Positions 21,925 to 32,115 of a stretch of 64,000 bases of DNA are shown piece by piece. The DNA lies in NCBI GenBank assembly GCA_964016985.1, contig OZ024823.1, positions 106,318,476 through 106,382,475 of the forward strand, written 5' to 3'. Position numbers and translations under genes: made by a program. Position 1 is the stretch's first letter. Each line of letters starts with the position of its first letter. This DNA is from Anodontia alba. Taxonomy: Eukaryota; Mollusca; Bivalvia; Lucinida; Lucinidae. Under the pieces are notes generated by a model. That model worked only from the letters and a program-made list of their open reading frames with translations, made no database searches and was not told the DNA's origin.

Positions 21925-22145
21925 CTTCAGATGGGCTGCCATAGCCTAGTGGATAGGAGAGTTGACTCTTAATCCATTAGGTTTCTCACCGCCTCACTCG
22001 GGTCACATGTGGGAAAGCCAAGTTCTGCTTACGGATGGTCAGGTGGTTTTTTTCCCCAGGTTCTCCGGTTTTTGTCCACCTTTGATGAACGATCGGCCTG
22101 ATATAAGTGAAATATTCTTGAAAGGGCCATAAAACCAAATAAAAA
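21925..22145 (+). mobile_element. tRNA-derived SINE, different family
   Basis: The head GGGCTGCCATAGCCTAGTGG has a tRNA A-box shape (TAGCCTAGTGGA). It is followed by a B-box-like GGTTTCTCACC region, a body ending TTGAAAGGGCCATAAAACC, and an AAATAAAAAAA tail. The body differs from the SINE at 6892. Confidence 0.6.
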
Positions 22146-22149
22146 AATG

Positions 22150-22300
22150 AATAGCTTCAGAGAAGACTGTTTTTCTTCCAAAAAGTGTTGATATTTTTCT
22201 TAATTCTCCACAATGTTGTGGGTACTCATTAGAAGCACCTCTAATGAGTGCCCACAACATATTTTTTCATGGAGAAAAAAAAAATACCTTATACCCCTCT
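22150..22300. mobile_element. Hairpin MITE family 1
   Basis: Arms CAATGTTGTGGGTACTCATT / AATGAGTGCCCACAACATAT around AGAAGCACCTCT. It lies just upstream of exon 3, with its right edge about 40 bp from the acceptor. Confidence 0.7.
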
Positions 22301-22336
22301 TATCTGACTCTGTTCATGAGCTGTGGTATGTTTCAG

Positions 22337-22462
22337 GCAAGTCAGCTCTTAAAGTCTCTGGAGATACCAGAAATAGAGGATAAAGAAGAAGTAATGAAAG
22401 AACTAGAAAGCCAGATTAAACTGGCACAAGAGGCCACTAAGGGAAATCACAAGACAATGAAG
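22337..22462 (+). CDS. BIRC6: BIRC6 exon 3 (residues 122-163)
   Basis: Encodes ASQLLKSLEIPEIEDKEEVM and a charged helical stretch ending HKTMK; it corresponds to the QQLLSACLEKVD region of vertebrate BIRC6. The 42 codons are phase 0 at both ends, acceptor TTTCAG|GCA and donor AAG|GTAAGG. Being symmetric, it could be skipped without a frameshift. Confidence 0.88.
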
Positions 22463-22894
22463 GTAAGGGTTTCTTTTGAAAACACAGCACTGTATTACCC
22501 TAAATATTCTAACACCTTACCTCCTCTATATTTGTCCTACAATTTGGACAAGTCTGTTTTTGTTGCATTCCCATTTATGTTGCTGATATGGTAAATATCA
22601 TAAAATTTCGTAGAGTGAAATAGTTAAGCTAATGATGCTTTGAACAACTGGGCCAATATCAGCATTCTCATTCATGCAGTCTGATCAGAATCTTCACATG
22701 GGCACATTTTGGGTAACCAAGGATGCAAAGTTTCTTCATGCGGACAAGGAAAACTGATCAGATTGTGCTGATGCACAGACTGATCTGAATCTTTGTTAGG
22801 CCCCACATGTCATAAGGTATGTTTTCTCATGATGCAGCTCATTTTTTGGACAAGTTAGTGGACAAAACTGTGGTACTAAACTGTTTAGGTAGTA

Positions 22895-23100
22895 ATCCTC
22901 TTTCATAGGTCTAGATAAGAGAATGGGTATCAGGTAAGTATTTTTCTTATCTCTCCAAGAAAACATATGTTGTGGTACTCATTAGAAGTGCCTCACAGAG
23001 GTACTTCTAATGAGTACCAACAACATATGCTTTTATGGAGAAATAAGAAAAATATCAATACTTTTGGACTGAAAAAAAAAACATCTTATCAATGGCTATG
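22895..23100. mobile_element. Hairpin MITE family 1, interrupted at its right end
   Basis: Left part has TAGATAAGAG and arm AACATATGTTGTGGTACTCA; right arm TACTTCTAATGAGTACCAAC. Its right terminal GGCTATG is where the element at 23101 inserted, giving a CTATG duplication. Confidence 0.75.
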
Positions 23101-23496
23101 CAGTGTTTGAAATTAACTTTTTTTATAAGTAGCAAGTAGTTGCTACCTGGTCTGAAAGTAGGTAGCAAAATGCATCTACATGGCAGCAAAAGATGTTGCC
23201 CCCGTGTCATGGGTTAAACCTTCACAAGCTAAGCATATTTAGCAGACAGCATTTTCAAAGTATTTTTCTACTTCAGCAAAAATCAGGATTGACATACATG
23301 TGAACTGTCTGCTTAGCAGACAATTCACATGAAACAACAAGCCTAATTTGCACTGAGGACATTCACAACACAAAGTTGATAGTGTTCAGGGCACTATACC
23401 AGGTAGCAACTTTTTGCTACCAACAGTTTTACCAGGTAGCAAACTGAATTTTCAGGTAGCAAATTTGCTACTTGCTACTGTTAATTTCTAACCCTG
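23101..23496. mobile_element. 396-bp MITE with 5-bp TSD, hairpin inside hairpin
   Basis: Ends CAGTGTTTGAAATTAAC and GTTAATTTCTAACCCTG are imperfect inverted repeats, flanked by CTATG on both sides (23096-23100, 23497-23501). Subterminal AGTAGCAAGTAGTTGCTACC repeats face each other. The middle (about 23280-23345) is a copy of hairpin family 2 (GTGAACTGTCTGC/GCAGACAATTCAC). Its 5-bp duplication matches that of the element at 9071. Confidence 0.75.
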
Positions 23497-23514
23497 CTAT
23501 GGTCTTAAACTGGC

Positions 23515-24402
23515 ATTTGCGGTAGCAGCTACCACCAGAAAATGTGGGCGGGGCTTATTGATTACTGGTCAGCTGTTTACATGTTTAGCTGGGGTCAGCT
23601 AGCCTCTTGCTACAAAATAATGTATATACTCACTACTAGGTATGAATATGGCAAATAAGATTTAAACTTGCACCTAACATGCCTGGCTTACATGGGGCAC
23701 AAATGGTTGTGACTTTTAATAAATTGTACCCTGCAAACAGTGGCATAATTTGTTTACTATATTTTACTTGGTTTAAAGAAACAGGATTCACAATATATTA
23801 CATGTTTTAGTGCAATTTCCATTGCTGGAATAAAATTGTAACTGACTACTTAAAATATTTCCCTACATGTATGCAGATTGCATAAGCTCCTATAAATGCC
23901 TATTAATAATGGTTTTAACAATTTTCTTTTCGATTCATGGAATATGAGTGCAATTTTCTCTGAAGGAATCAAAGATAGGATAATTTATCTGCTTTTACTG
24001 TGATAGCCATCTTACAAGTAGACAGTGTTTGTATTCTACACTCCAGGTTGCTATGTTTACATCACATGACCCAGGTTAAAGGTTATATCTAGTTTGAATT
24101 TCTCAGCACTTTCAGGTTATTTTATTCAGCTTGCTTGTTTAATAATCTTTTATAACACAATATTTTAGTGTTAATGTGTAAAGTAAAGACATGCCTTCTA
24201 GCAAAACAAAATTTGTGTATGAAGGTTTTCTTGTTCTTTTATTTTCATTGATAAAGCTTCTGCAAGTAACAAAATGTATAAGTCCTGCACCATTTTGAAA
24301 TAAGCCCCGCCTACATCCTTTTATAGAACAGGTGGGGGTTTAAGTTATTGATGTAGCTGGTTTTTGCCGCAGAGAATTCCAGCCCTGTAAATAATTCCAA
24401 TA
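23515..24402. mobile_element. Probable DNA element with inverted subterminal blocks
   Basis: The left zone carries GGGCGGGGCTTATT (about 23549) and the right zone AATAAGCCCCGCC (about 24299) in opposite orientation; the outer ends are CTGGCATTTGCGGTAGCAGC and TTGCCGCAGAGAATTCCAG. Imperfect ends, with no duplication identified. No coding potential seen. Confidence 0.4.
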
Positions 24403-24514
24403 GATGAGCATAAGACCTGACAGACAACTTGAGCTGCAGCTTGAGAAAACTTACTTTCAGGCATACAAGCATGCTCCCTAAGACTTGCCTAGTGCTGGAT
24501 ATGGCATTTTTTTT

Positions 24515-24680
24515 TTTTTTTTCCAATGAAAAACTATTTCTGTTTTTTTTTATTTCTGCATGGAAATATATGTTGTGGGTACTCATTAGAAGCACTTACC
24601 AAGGGGCTTCTAATGAGTACAAGCAACATATGTTTTCATGCAAAAATAAGAAAAATATTTACTTGATAACCCTTCTTACC
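24515..24680. mobile_element. Hairpin MITE family 1
   Basis: Arms ATATGTTGTGGGTACTCATT / CTAATGAGTACAAGCAACAT with short loop GAAGCACTTACCAAGGGGCTT. The left outer arm is replaced by a T tract. Confidence 0.75.
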
Positions 24681-24959
24681 TTGAGGTATGGCTTCTATGA
24701 ACCTGCGTATCTGAGCAGTCATTTGCTGTTAATCAAAAAAAATTATTGGATCAAGAGCTATCTAAAAACCAATGTCATCCATGTCAAATGGTACATTTTC
24801 TCAGGTTGTGGTTATGTTAGTAAATTTATAACTCATGTCATTACATAGAGTCCAAATTAAAAAGTAAAATGAATGGATGAAATTCAATTCCTTTCCATTT
24901 GTTGTTTCATTTTATAGATTGCTTATAGCTTAAGACAGGAGGGTTGGTCACATAAATAT

Positions 24960-25110
24960 TAGTCTCATTTCACCATGAGAACATATTTTTGGGTACTCAT
25001 AGAAGCCTCCTCAGAGAAGCTTTTCTAATGAGTACCAACAACATATGTTTTCATTGAGAAATAAGAAAAAATATTAATACCTTTTGGTTGAAAAAAGTGG
25101 TATGTCATTG
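24960..25110. mobile_element. Hairpin MITE family 1
   Basis: Same palindrome with GGGTACTCATAGAAGCCTCC and TCTAATGAGTACCAACAACA. The right flank AATACCTTTTGGTTGAAAAA is the typical outer arm. Confidence 0.75.
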
Positions 25111-25234
25111 GCTATGTTACTCTTGAAACTGTATTAAGAATTTAAGTAGTTGTTGATTTGTTATTAGAAAGATTTCTGTGTAATGCTTAGCCCCAGATTA
25201 GGTGCTTTTTTCGACCAAAACATATCAGTATTTG

Positions 25235-25385
25235 ACTTATTTGTTTCTGAAAATATATGTTGTAGGTACTCATTAGAGCATCTTGCTAACCTGCTGTGAG
25301 TACCCACAACATTGGTTTTCATGTAGAGTAAAGAAAAATATTTACCTGATACCCACTCTTATCTAGACCTATGGTAATGCTTAAT
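25235..25385. mobile_element. Hairpin MITE family 1, worn
   Basis: ATATGTTGTAGGTACTCATT and GTGAGTACCCACAACATTGG arms, with a shortened loop. It ends about 40 bp before exon 4. Confidence 0.7.
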
Positions 25386-25424
25386 AGGTAAAATGAATGC
25401 ATTAATATTTCTGTGTTTTTACAG

Positions 25425-25672
25425 TGGGCTACAGTGTGCATATCAGTACCTCATGCCACTCTCAAGTCTGTGTGCAATACTCTTGTGTCAGAAATGCGAC
25501 GCTTAAACCTCCACAATCCTGGTTTGTCTATAGCCTCATCTGTGAATGATCGTCTTGGTTACCTGTTGCCTAGTGCTCAGCAAGATCCTGGTGCCCCCAT
25601 TGAGAGGAGTTTGATGTATAGTGAAGCAGCTAGGAGGGACACATTCAAGAAATGGCCACATATGAATTACAA
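25425..25672 (+). CDS. BIRC6: BIRC6 exon 4 (residues 164-246), start of the BIR domain
   Basis: WATVCISVPHATLKSV, then ASSVNDRLGYLLPSA, then SLMYSEAARRDTFKKWP, all closely matching vertebrate BIRC6. The last segment (residues about 230-246, with the R/TF/WP signature) is the first helix of the BIR fold, so the BIR is split by intron 4. Acceptor TTTTTACAG|TGG, phase 0. Donor AA|GTAAGT leaves phase 2, completed as AAA by exon 5. Confidence 0.93.
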
Positions 25673-25904
25673 GTAAGTTCCAGAAGATAGTGCAGATGAT
25701 TCACATAAAATTTCATGCCTTTTCTCGGAATAATATAGAAAATGATTCACATAAAATTTCATGCCTTTTCTCAGAATAATATAGAAAAAAATTCAAATGG
25801 CACTTTGATAGTTAAAATTTCTTTTCAGATATGTTGCACTCTCTGCAATGCATGTTGGTTCAAACTATATCTTAATAGCTAAAATGTACTTTTCAAAAAG
25901 AACT

Positions 25905-26090
25905 GTCTGGGTGGGTGAGTGGTTAGCTCTCCCAACTTCGGATCATGCGGTCCCCAATTTGAATCCTGTGGAGGCAGAATTCAGCTCATAACTGTATGAT
26001 GCTCCATTGCACAAAGCTTTCCATTATCATCCTTCCATTGCCTCAATATGAATAATGTTGAAAGGGACATGTGAACAATCTTTAGATATT
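25905..26090 (+). mobile_element. SINE-like repeat
   Basis: tRNA-like head GGGTGGGTGAGTGGTTAGCT and a tail AATAATGTTGAAAGGGAC shared with 6774 and 56615. It lies in intron 4. Confidence 0.5.
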
Positions 26091-26271
26091 AAAGATTAAA
26101 TGCAGAACTTAAACATAGCTGTAAATGAACTTAAACATAGCTGTAAATGACAGTGTATGACCTGACTTTGATGTTGGAAGAATGTCAAACTTAATGAACA
26201 AAATGAACTTATCATCACTTTCCAAAAAATATATTCTGTGTGGTATTGGAATTCAATTTTACCTTTTTCAG

Positions 26272-26474
26272 ATGGGCTTTGCCAGACCCGATGGCTCAAG
26301 CTGGTTTCTATCACCAGCCTAATCAGTCTGGGGATGATAGGGCAATGTGCTTCACCTGCAATGTTTGTTTGGTATGCTGGGAACCGACAGATGAACCTTG
26401 GTCAGAGCATGAGAGACATTCGCCATCCTGTCCCTTTGTTAGAGGAGAGCATACTCAGAATGTTCCACTTTCAG
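26272..26474 (+). CDS. BIRC6: BIRC6 exon 5 (residues 246-314), BIR zinc core
   Basis: Carries the complete zinc-binding core of the BIR domain: C272, C275, H292 and C299 in the CX2C-X16-H-X6-C pattern, set in MCFTCNVCLVCWEPTDEPW and EHERHSPSCPFV. This is the most conserved exon in the window. The BIR binds IAP-binding motifs of caspases and of SMAC/HtrA2-type proteins. Acceptor TTTTTCAG|A; donor CA G|GTGAAT, phase 1. All four zinc ligands are present, so the domain should fold. Confidence 0.96.
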
Positions 26475-26599
26475 GTGAATATTTCTCTTACAAATCCTTT
26501 TCAATTTGAAAGATTCTATTTCTGTCTTTAACCCTTGTCCTGCTGAGCCCATATACGCCATGCCTTTTAAAACATAGATCCAGATCAGTGTATAACTAG

Positions 26600-26702
26600 A
26601 TAATAGGATGGGTAAATATTTTTCTTATTTCTTCACAAAAACATATGTTGTGGGTAGTCAATAAAAGCACCTCGGGCACTTCTGATGAGTCCCCACAACA
26701 TA
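26600..26702. mobile_element. Hairpin MITE family 1, left part, split by mariner
   Basis: AACATATGTTGTGGGTAGTC ... ACTTCTGATGAGTCCCCACA. The right flank continues at about 27950 (TTTTTATGGAGAAATAAG) after the mariner insertion, so the mariner hit near the tip of the right arm. Confidence 0.65.
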
Positions 26703-26706
26703 TGTG

Positions 26707-27946
26707 AGGGTGAGTCAATAAGTAACCAGCCTATCCCATTTCCGATGGACTGAGACGGTCACAATTTTCATGCTTTGTTTCAATATACGTTTTATACATG
26801 GGTACAAAATTGCACATGTATCGAGTCATTCTTTAATAAGATATTGAATGTCAAACATGGCTAGTGATGCAAAGGCATGCTTTTCATCTAAAGTTGAGTA
26901 CCGTGCTGTAATTCGGTACTTGTATTTAAAAGGTAAAACAGGCAAGGAAATACATGGCGAGTTAGCCGATGTTTATGGGTCTTTGCACCATCTTATGCTC
27001 GGGTTAAATTCTGGTCAGGGGAATTCAAACGCGGTAGAACGTCTTTAGAAGATGAAGCCAGGTCTGGACGCCCACTGGATGCCACCGAGGAAGAAATGTG
27101 TAAGAAAGTTCGGGATCTGGTATACTCTGATAGGCGAATTCAGGTGGAAGAAATAGCGCAGGCATTTGGCATTTCACATGGTAGCGTTTCAACAATCTTA
27201 CATGATCGTTTAGGTATGCGCAAGCTAACAGCCCGTTGGGTCCCCTAAGCGATGAGCAAATTGCAACCAGAGCATCAGTATGCAGCGCCTTGTTGAAGCG
27301 TTTAGGTCAAAAGATGATTTTCTTTTGCGTCTGGTGACTGTAGATGAGACTTGGGTTCATTATTATGAGCCAGAGAATAAAGCTCAGTGTGGTCAGTGGG
27401 TAGGGCCTGGGTCCCCGAGGCCAAAGAAGTTCAAGATGCAACCATCTGCTGGCAAGGTGATGGCCACAGTATTTTGGGACACAAAAGGCATTATTATGTT
27501 GGACTTTTTACCCAAGAGAAGTACAATAACTGGAGTGTATTATGCAAACTTGTTAGACCAGCTGAGAACTGCCATCCATGAAAAACGCTGAGGTAAACTC
27601 TCTAAAGGTGTCCACACTTGCAAAGTTGCAATGAATGCTGTAGAGCGGAATGGGTATGAATTAATACCACATCCTGCCTTTCACCTGACCTAGCTCCTAG
27701 TGACCTTCCTATTCCCAAACTTGAAAAAGGATATCCATGGACTTCATTTCTGGTCTGATGAAGAAGTCGTGATGGCAGTTGAGGAGTGGGTCAATGGAAA
27801 GGACCCTGACTTTTTCAGTTCTGGGCTGATGGCACTTGAACACCGTTGGTCTAAGTGCATTACACTAGAGGGCAATTACATTGAAAAAGAAGAGGTGGAT
27901 CTCAACCGGAGATAAGATAGGCTGGTTACTTATTGACTCACCCTCG
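26707..27946 (+). mobile_element. Mariner element, 30-bp terminal inverted repeats
   Basis: Perfect inverted 30-bp ends at 26707-26736 and 27917-27946 (inner part GTCAATAAGTAACCAGCC). The outermost few bases next to the presumed TA sites are worn. About 1.24 kb, close to the usual mariner length. It sits in intron 5 inside a hairpin MITE. Confidence 0.85.
26848..27915 (+). pseudogene. Dead mariner transposase
   Basis: The N-terminal helix-turn-helix region (EYRAVIRYLYLKGKTGKEIH) is in one frame, followed by frame changes near 26985-27050 and near 27240-27280. A second good block reads VTVDETWVHYYEPENK, holding the first catalytic Asp, then GKVMATVFWD. The segment that should contain the second catalytic Asp (HQDNAPAH region) is deleted: the sequence jumps from KLSKGV to HTCKVAMNAVE at about 27605-27625. 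A stop interrupts the zone of the third Asp. The C-terminal end EEWVNGKDPDFF...LEHRWSKC is again recognisable. Not functional. Confidence 0.9.
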
Positions 27947-27949
27947 TAC

Positions 27950-28030
27950 CTTTTTATGGAGAAATAAGTAAAATGTCAGTACCTTTTGGTTGAAAAAGAA
28001 AGCACCTTATCCGATGCTATGTTTTGAGTT
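27950..28030. mobile_element. Hairpin MITE family 1, right part of the split copy
   Basis: TTTTTATGGAGAAATAAG, AGTACCTTTTGGTTGAAAAA and CACCTTATCC.ATGCTATG complete the copy begun at 26600. Confidence 0.65.
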
Positions 28031-28274
28031 CATTAGGTTAAATGTCAAGGTCACTGACATGGAAGTATCCAGGTAAAATATTTAACCTGCAAAAAGGCTG
28101 CAATGCAAGATTGTGCACCTTAGGATCTGTGCCTAGCAACGACTCGACCTTATATTCACATGACTGATCAGTTTTCACTGAAGACTCTTTTGGTAGCCAA
28201 ATCAAGTAGCCAAGTGTGAATTAGCAGGCTGAGCTGAGTATTCAGTGGGCACAGATGTCAGAAGATGTGGCTTA

Positions 28275-29192
28275 TTTTGTTTCTTATTAACTCGCCGGGA
28301 CTGTGTCCCTGGAGAGCTTATTTTGTCACCAAGTCGTTGGCGTCAGCGTCCGCGTTAGCACAATGTTTTTCAAAGGTGTGCATAGTTTTTTTATTGTTTA
28401 AGGTACTGCTTTCATATTTGGCCTACACCTACCTTAGGGTAAGACCTTTCAATAGCATACATCTCAATCCCAAAGTTAGACCCTTTATATAGGTCAAGGT
28501 CAGTTCTTTCTTTGTCATTTACACCCATGTTTAAGTTTTGCATTTAAGTTTTGAAAAGTGTACATAACTGCTGAAGTATTCAAGATAGAGCTTTAATATT
28601 TGGCCCACACCAGCCTTAGGGTTAGACCTTTCAATAGTACACACCCTTTCCTCAGTTTGACCTTCTGCCTAGGTCAAGGTCAGGTCATACTTCGTCATTT
28701 AAACCAATGTTCGAGTTCTGCGTTTAAGTTTTTTGAAAAGTGTTTGTAACTGCTGAAGTATTCAAGATACCACTTTAATATTTGGCCCACACCAGCGTTA
28801 GGGTAAGACCTTTCAATAGCACACACCCCTTCCTCAGTTTGACCTTCTGCCTCGGTTAAGGTCAGGTCATACTTTGTTATTTACAGCTGTGTTTAAGTTT
28901 TGAAAGTTTACATGACTGCTGAAGTATGTAAGATATAGCTTTCATATTTCGTCCACACCAACCTAAGGGGTTCAGCATGTGAGATATAGCTTTCATATTT
29001 TGTCTACACCAACCTAAGGGAATACATTTCAATGGCATATATCCCGTCTCTCAGTTTGACATGACATCAAAGTCAGGTCATACACTGTCATTTACAGCTA
29101 TGTTTAAGTTTAAGTTCTGCATTTAATCTTTAATATCTAAAGATTGTTTCTTTTCCGAGCTGCGTTGTCTTCTGACAACTCTTGTTATAGAA
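28275..29192 (+). mobile_element. Tandem-repeat element, possibly Helitron-like
   Basis: Starts with a short hairpin (GGGAC/GTCCC at about 28296-28310). The body has four or more units of roughly 180 bp marked by AGGGTAAGACCTTTCAATAG. It ends with a GTTGTC/GACAAC hairpin followed by TCTTGTTA. TCAAGGTCA occurs at 28494 and 28674. The layout matches the elements at 8838 and 38778, but the 3' end is CTTGT rather than CTAG. Confidence 0.55.
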
Positions 29193-29204
29193 TCATAGCT
29201 CCAG

Positions 29205-29430
29205 ATAAGAGAGGTAGGGTAAAAACATATGTTTTCATGGAGAAATAAAAGGAAATATCAGTACTTTATTTTGTTGAAAAAGGTGCTTTTTCTGAAGCTG
29301 AGAAAACAAGTAACTAGAATCACCCTGAAAGGCAATTTTTATTAGCAGCAATATGTTTTTTTGTGGAGAAATGAGAAAAAATACTAATGCTTTTATCAGT
29401 TGAAAAATTGTCTTAACTGGAATCCTTCTT
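29205..29430. mobile_element. Hairpin MITE family 1, worn fragments
   Basis: ATAGCTCCAGATAAGAG, AAACATATGTTTTCATGGAG and TTTTGTTGAAAAAGGTGCTT. The loop and one arm are mostly lost. Confidence 0.5.
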
Positions 29431-29470
29431 TTAGTAATCAATTGTTAATTGTCCTTATTTTACCTTTCAG

Positions 29471-29520
29471 TTACCTATGCAACACAGCCAGCCCTCCCTC
29501 ATGGGGAATCGGGTGAAAAG
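29471..29520 (+). CDS. BIRC6: BIRC6 exon 6 (residues 314-330)
   Basis: A 50-nt micro-exon. Acceptor CTTTCAG|TT completes GTT after the BIR; it reads VTYATQPALPHGESGEK, matching the VTLATSPAQFP segment of vertebrate BIRC6. Donor AAG|GTAAGC, phase 0. Both flanking introns are loaded with transposons, so skipping of this small exon would be a risk; because the exon is 50 nt, skipping would shift the frame. Confidence 0.85.
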
Positions 29521-29539
29521 GTAAGCTTGTGAATTTTTG

Positions 29540-29764
29540 TTAACCCTTGTCCTACTGAATAAATTAAGATGCCACACCCTCTTCTAATTTTCAGCCAGTC
29601 AGATGTCTTGATGCAGATTGTTGCTATATATTCACATACTTAATGGCAAACAGTGCAGATCCAGACCAGTTGGCTTCTGAAGAAGCCAACTGATCTGGAT
29701 CTACACTGTTTACAAAGGCAGGGTATGTCAGGTGTATATGTCAGTTCAGCAGGACAAGGGTTAA
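29540..29764. mobile_element. TTAA-end MITE, clean copy
   Basis: Starts TTAACCCTTGTCCTACTGAA and ends TTCAGCAGGACAAGGGTTAA, near-perfect inverted ends including a TTAA at each side. TTAA ends suggest a piggyBac- or Kolobok-type helper. The centre is the GATCCAGACCAGTTGGC/GCCAACTGATCTGGATC hairpin. It begins 20 bp after the exon 6 donor. Confidence 0.8.
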
Positions 29765-29944
29765 AGTGAATGGATACACCTGTGAGGAGAAAGTATGGGG
29801 ACTTCTCTTGAAGCAAAGAATGTATCTTTTCCCTAATCCCATTTGTACCTAGTGCCCCATAAAAGACATTTTGACAGTGTAGACCTGGATCAGACATAGA
29901 TTAACATTGCATCTCGTCAGGGTCTACACTGTTTGCATTAATGC

Positions 29945-30114
29945 TCAGTACTCGGGATAAAATTTTAGCAGATGATGTATTGAATATTTCTAGAAAACAG
30001 GTTTTGACATTTCAGGCAAATTGTCTCCAGTGGAGACAATTTGCATGAAATGTCACATCATGTTTTCAGGAAAAAATAAGAAAAATATCAGTTTGTTGTC
30101 TGTTTAATTTGGCC
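29945..30114. mobile_element. Hairpin MITE family 2, interrupted by the 4.55-kb insertion
   Basis: Centre palindrome GCAAATTGTCTCCAGTGGAG / ACAATTTGCATGAAATGTC. The right flank breaks at 30120 and resumes after 34678 (GTGATATAGGTTAAAGAC), matching the intact family member at 36870-37050. Confidence 0.7.
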
Positions 30115-30120
30115 ATAGAG

Positions 30121-30326
30121 CAGTGATTTTTTTACCTGCGCATCCCGAGTCCCGTACTCACATTTTGGCTTCCGGACTCACATTTTAAATCTCAGCGAGT
30201 CCCAGGACTCACAAAGTTATAGTGGAAAATTCTGTAATGGACGCAATGATTTTCTAGTAGGACTCACTTTATATAGCCCAAGGGAGTCCTGGGATGCATA
30301 GGTATAAAATTGTAAATAAATCACTG
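30121..30326. mobile_element. Short copy L of the 6-bp-TSD family
   Basis: About 206 bp with both ends intact (CAGTGATTTTTTTACC and AAATTGTAAATAAATCACTG). The body is rich in GACTCAC/GAGTCC blocks. The right flank is GAAGTC, unlike the left flank ATAGAG. Confidence 0.7.
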
Positions 30327-31686
30327 GAAGTCCCACTTTTTCCGTGCTGCAACAGGCTGCCCTTTGTTTCGCAAAACATAGGTTCTTATTTCAGTATCAC
30401 ACAGAATCATCATGATCTATAATTCTTTCAGATGTGTCTTAAAAACGTCCTTATCGCTTAAAATTCGATCGCATCTTTTTGGAAAGCCTGAACTTGTATG
30501 TCGGACCTTAGAGAAAGCATCAACATTGGTAAAACTTCGCATTCGTTCCAAAGCCCAGAGAAGGGAAAAAATAAAATAAAATACGTGAGAGAAAAGCCCC
30601 AAAACATGTTTTCTTAAAAAAAATACTTTGCTGAAATTACTTTGCAGACATGTTTATAATGAAATATTTGTTCGGACAGAAGCTGATCGACACGAGCGAA
30701 CGAGTTGTGTCCTTCATAAATTTGCGGGAAAACAGCGCCGACTCGTGTGTAACAACAAACAAATAAAATGCAGCTTTTGATAAAATACCAACAGCAATAA
30801 CGTTCGTTCGAGGAGAAAAGCAAGCAAAACCATCACAAATCTCCTAAATTTAGACTTACTTTGCGTCTTTTCCGCGCTGGTAAACAGCGCAACCGGAACG
30901 AGGCTACGCATTTAGAAACGGGTTTTCCGAAAACGTTGACGAAAAATATGTTTTATTTTCATTTGAAAAATTGCTTTTATTGTCATAGCATTGTAGGAAA
31001 GACAAGCATAAGCTTCTAAATTTGAACAGATTTCAATTAGCGTTTTGCGCATAATTATTTATTTATAGAATTTCCCTCGGTAACTCCCGGAAGTGTTGAG
31101 GTGTTTTCAGACGACACACCTTAATTCTTAGCAAAATAATAATTTAAGATTTTAAGACCTGAATATTAAAACAATTAATGACTTCATATAATTTCATTAT
31201 TTTCTTCCAAAGAACATTTGTGTCAACGCATTTTTGATGTTTATTTCTGGTTCTGAATTTATCTATTTCCAGACAAGGAAAATCCGCTCGTCTAAATTCA
31301 ATTTATTAGTGCTTTTTGTCTTTGTTTAACTTGCATAATCTGTTGAACGCGTCTTCCTGCTAAACTGGTGCGCTGGAAAGATTTATTTATTTCTCATGCA
31401 TTCTTTGTGTATTTGTTAGGTTTTGGAACTGATAAGGTTGCCAGGAAGTTTTAGAATATAAAGCCCAACACAGGTAGTGAATTTCCGATAAGTAGGCGGG
31501 GCAAACAGCATACAACTCGTTAAAAGGGGGCGGGGTTTTTGACAGTTTTGGACGTCTCGGGTATCGATTTTGGACGGACAAAAGAAATTTCGGAAGTCCA
31601 CGGTACGTCTTTGAAGTTCAATTTGGACGTCCGGTGGCAATCTCAGGGAGTAATATACGCCGTACGTCCGCTTAACGGAAGCCCTG
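30327..31686 (-). mobile_element. Truncated inverted copy of the CAGGGCTTCC transposon
   Basis: Reverse-complement copy of 9071-10408. The end at 31686 (TTAACGGAAGCCCTG) is intact; the other end lacks about 80 bp, cut where copy L begins (GAAGTCCCAC). The junction shows the two families were joined by rearrangement or by insertion followed by deletion. Confidence 0.75.
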
Positions 31687-31746
31687 AATGAGAGTTTAAG
31701 AATATTGAGGTTGAATTTCTGAAAGTGAGTGAAAAAAATTGATCAC

Positions 31747-32115
31747 CAGGACTTCCAGATCTATATTGGAGCTAGGAAGTCCTGGGATTTCCTGATTTTT
31801 ACAGTTAGTGCAAGCACTGATTACAGACCTGTTTTTAACCTTGTTTTTAACCTCATCTTTTTAACCCTAATATGAATTTAGGCACTGCCTGGAAACGGGC
31901 ATGGCAATTGCTTAATTTTCAGTTAGCCGAAAAGGATTTCCAGATCTATATTGGAGCTAGGAAGTCCTGGGACTTCCTGATTTTTAGTTAGTGCAAGCAC
32001 TGATTACAGACCTGGTTTTAACCATATTTTTAACCTCATCTTTTTAACCCTAATATGAATTTAGGCACTGCCTGGAAACGGGCATGGCAATTGCTTAATT
32101 TTCAGTTAGCCGCAA
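31747..32115. repeat. Direct duplication, period 185 bp
   Basis: TTCCAGATCTATATTGGAGC recurs 185 bp later and the following blocks match to TTTTCAGTTAGCCG. The two copies differ by only a few bases. It lies inside the composite insertion. Confidence 0.8.
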
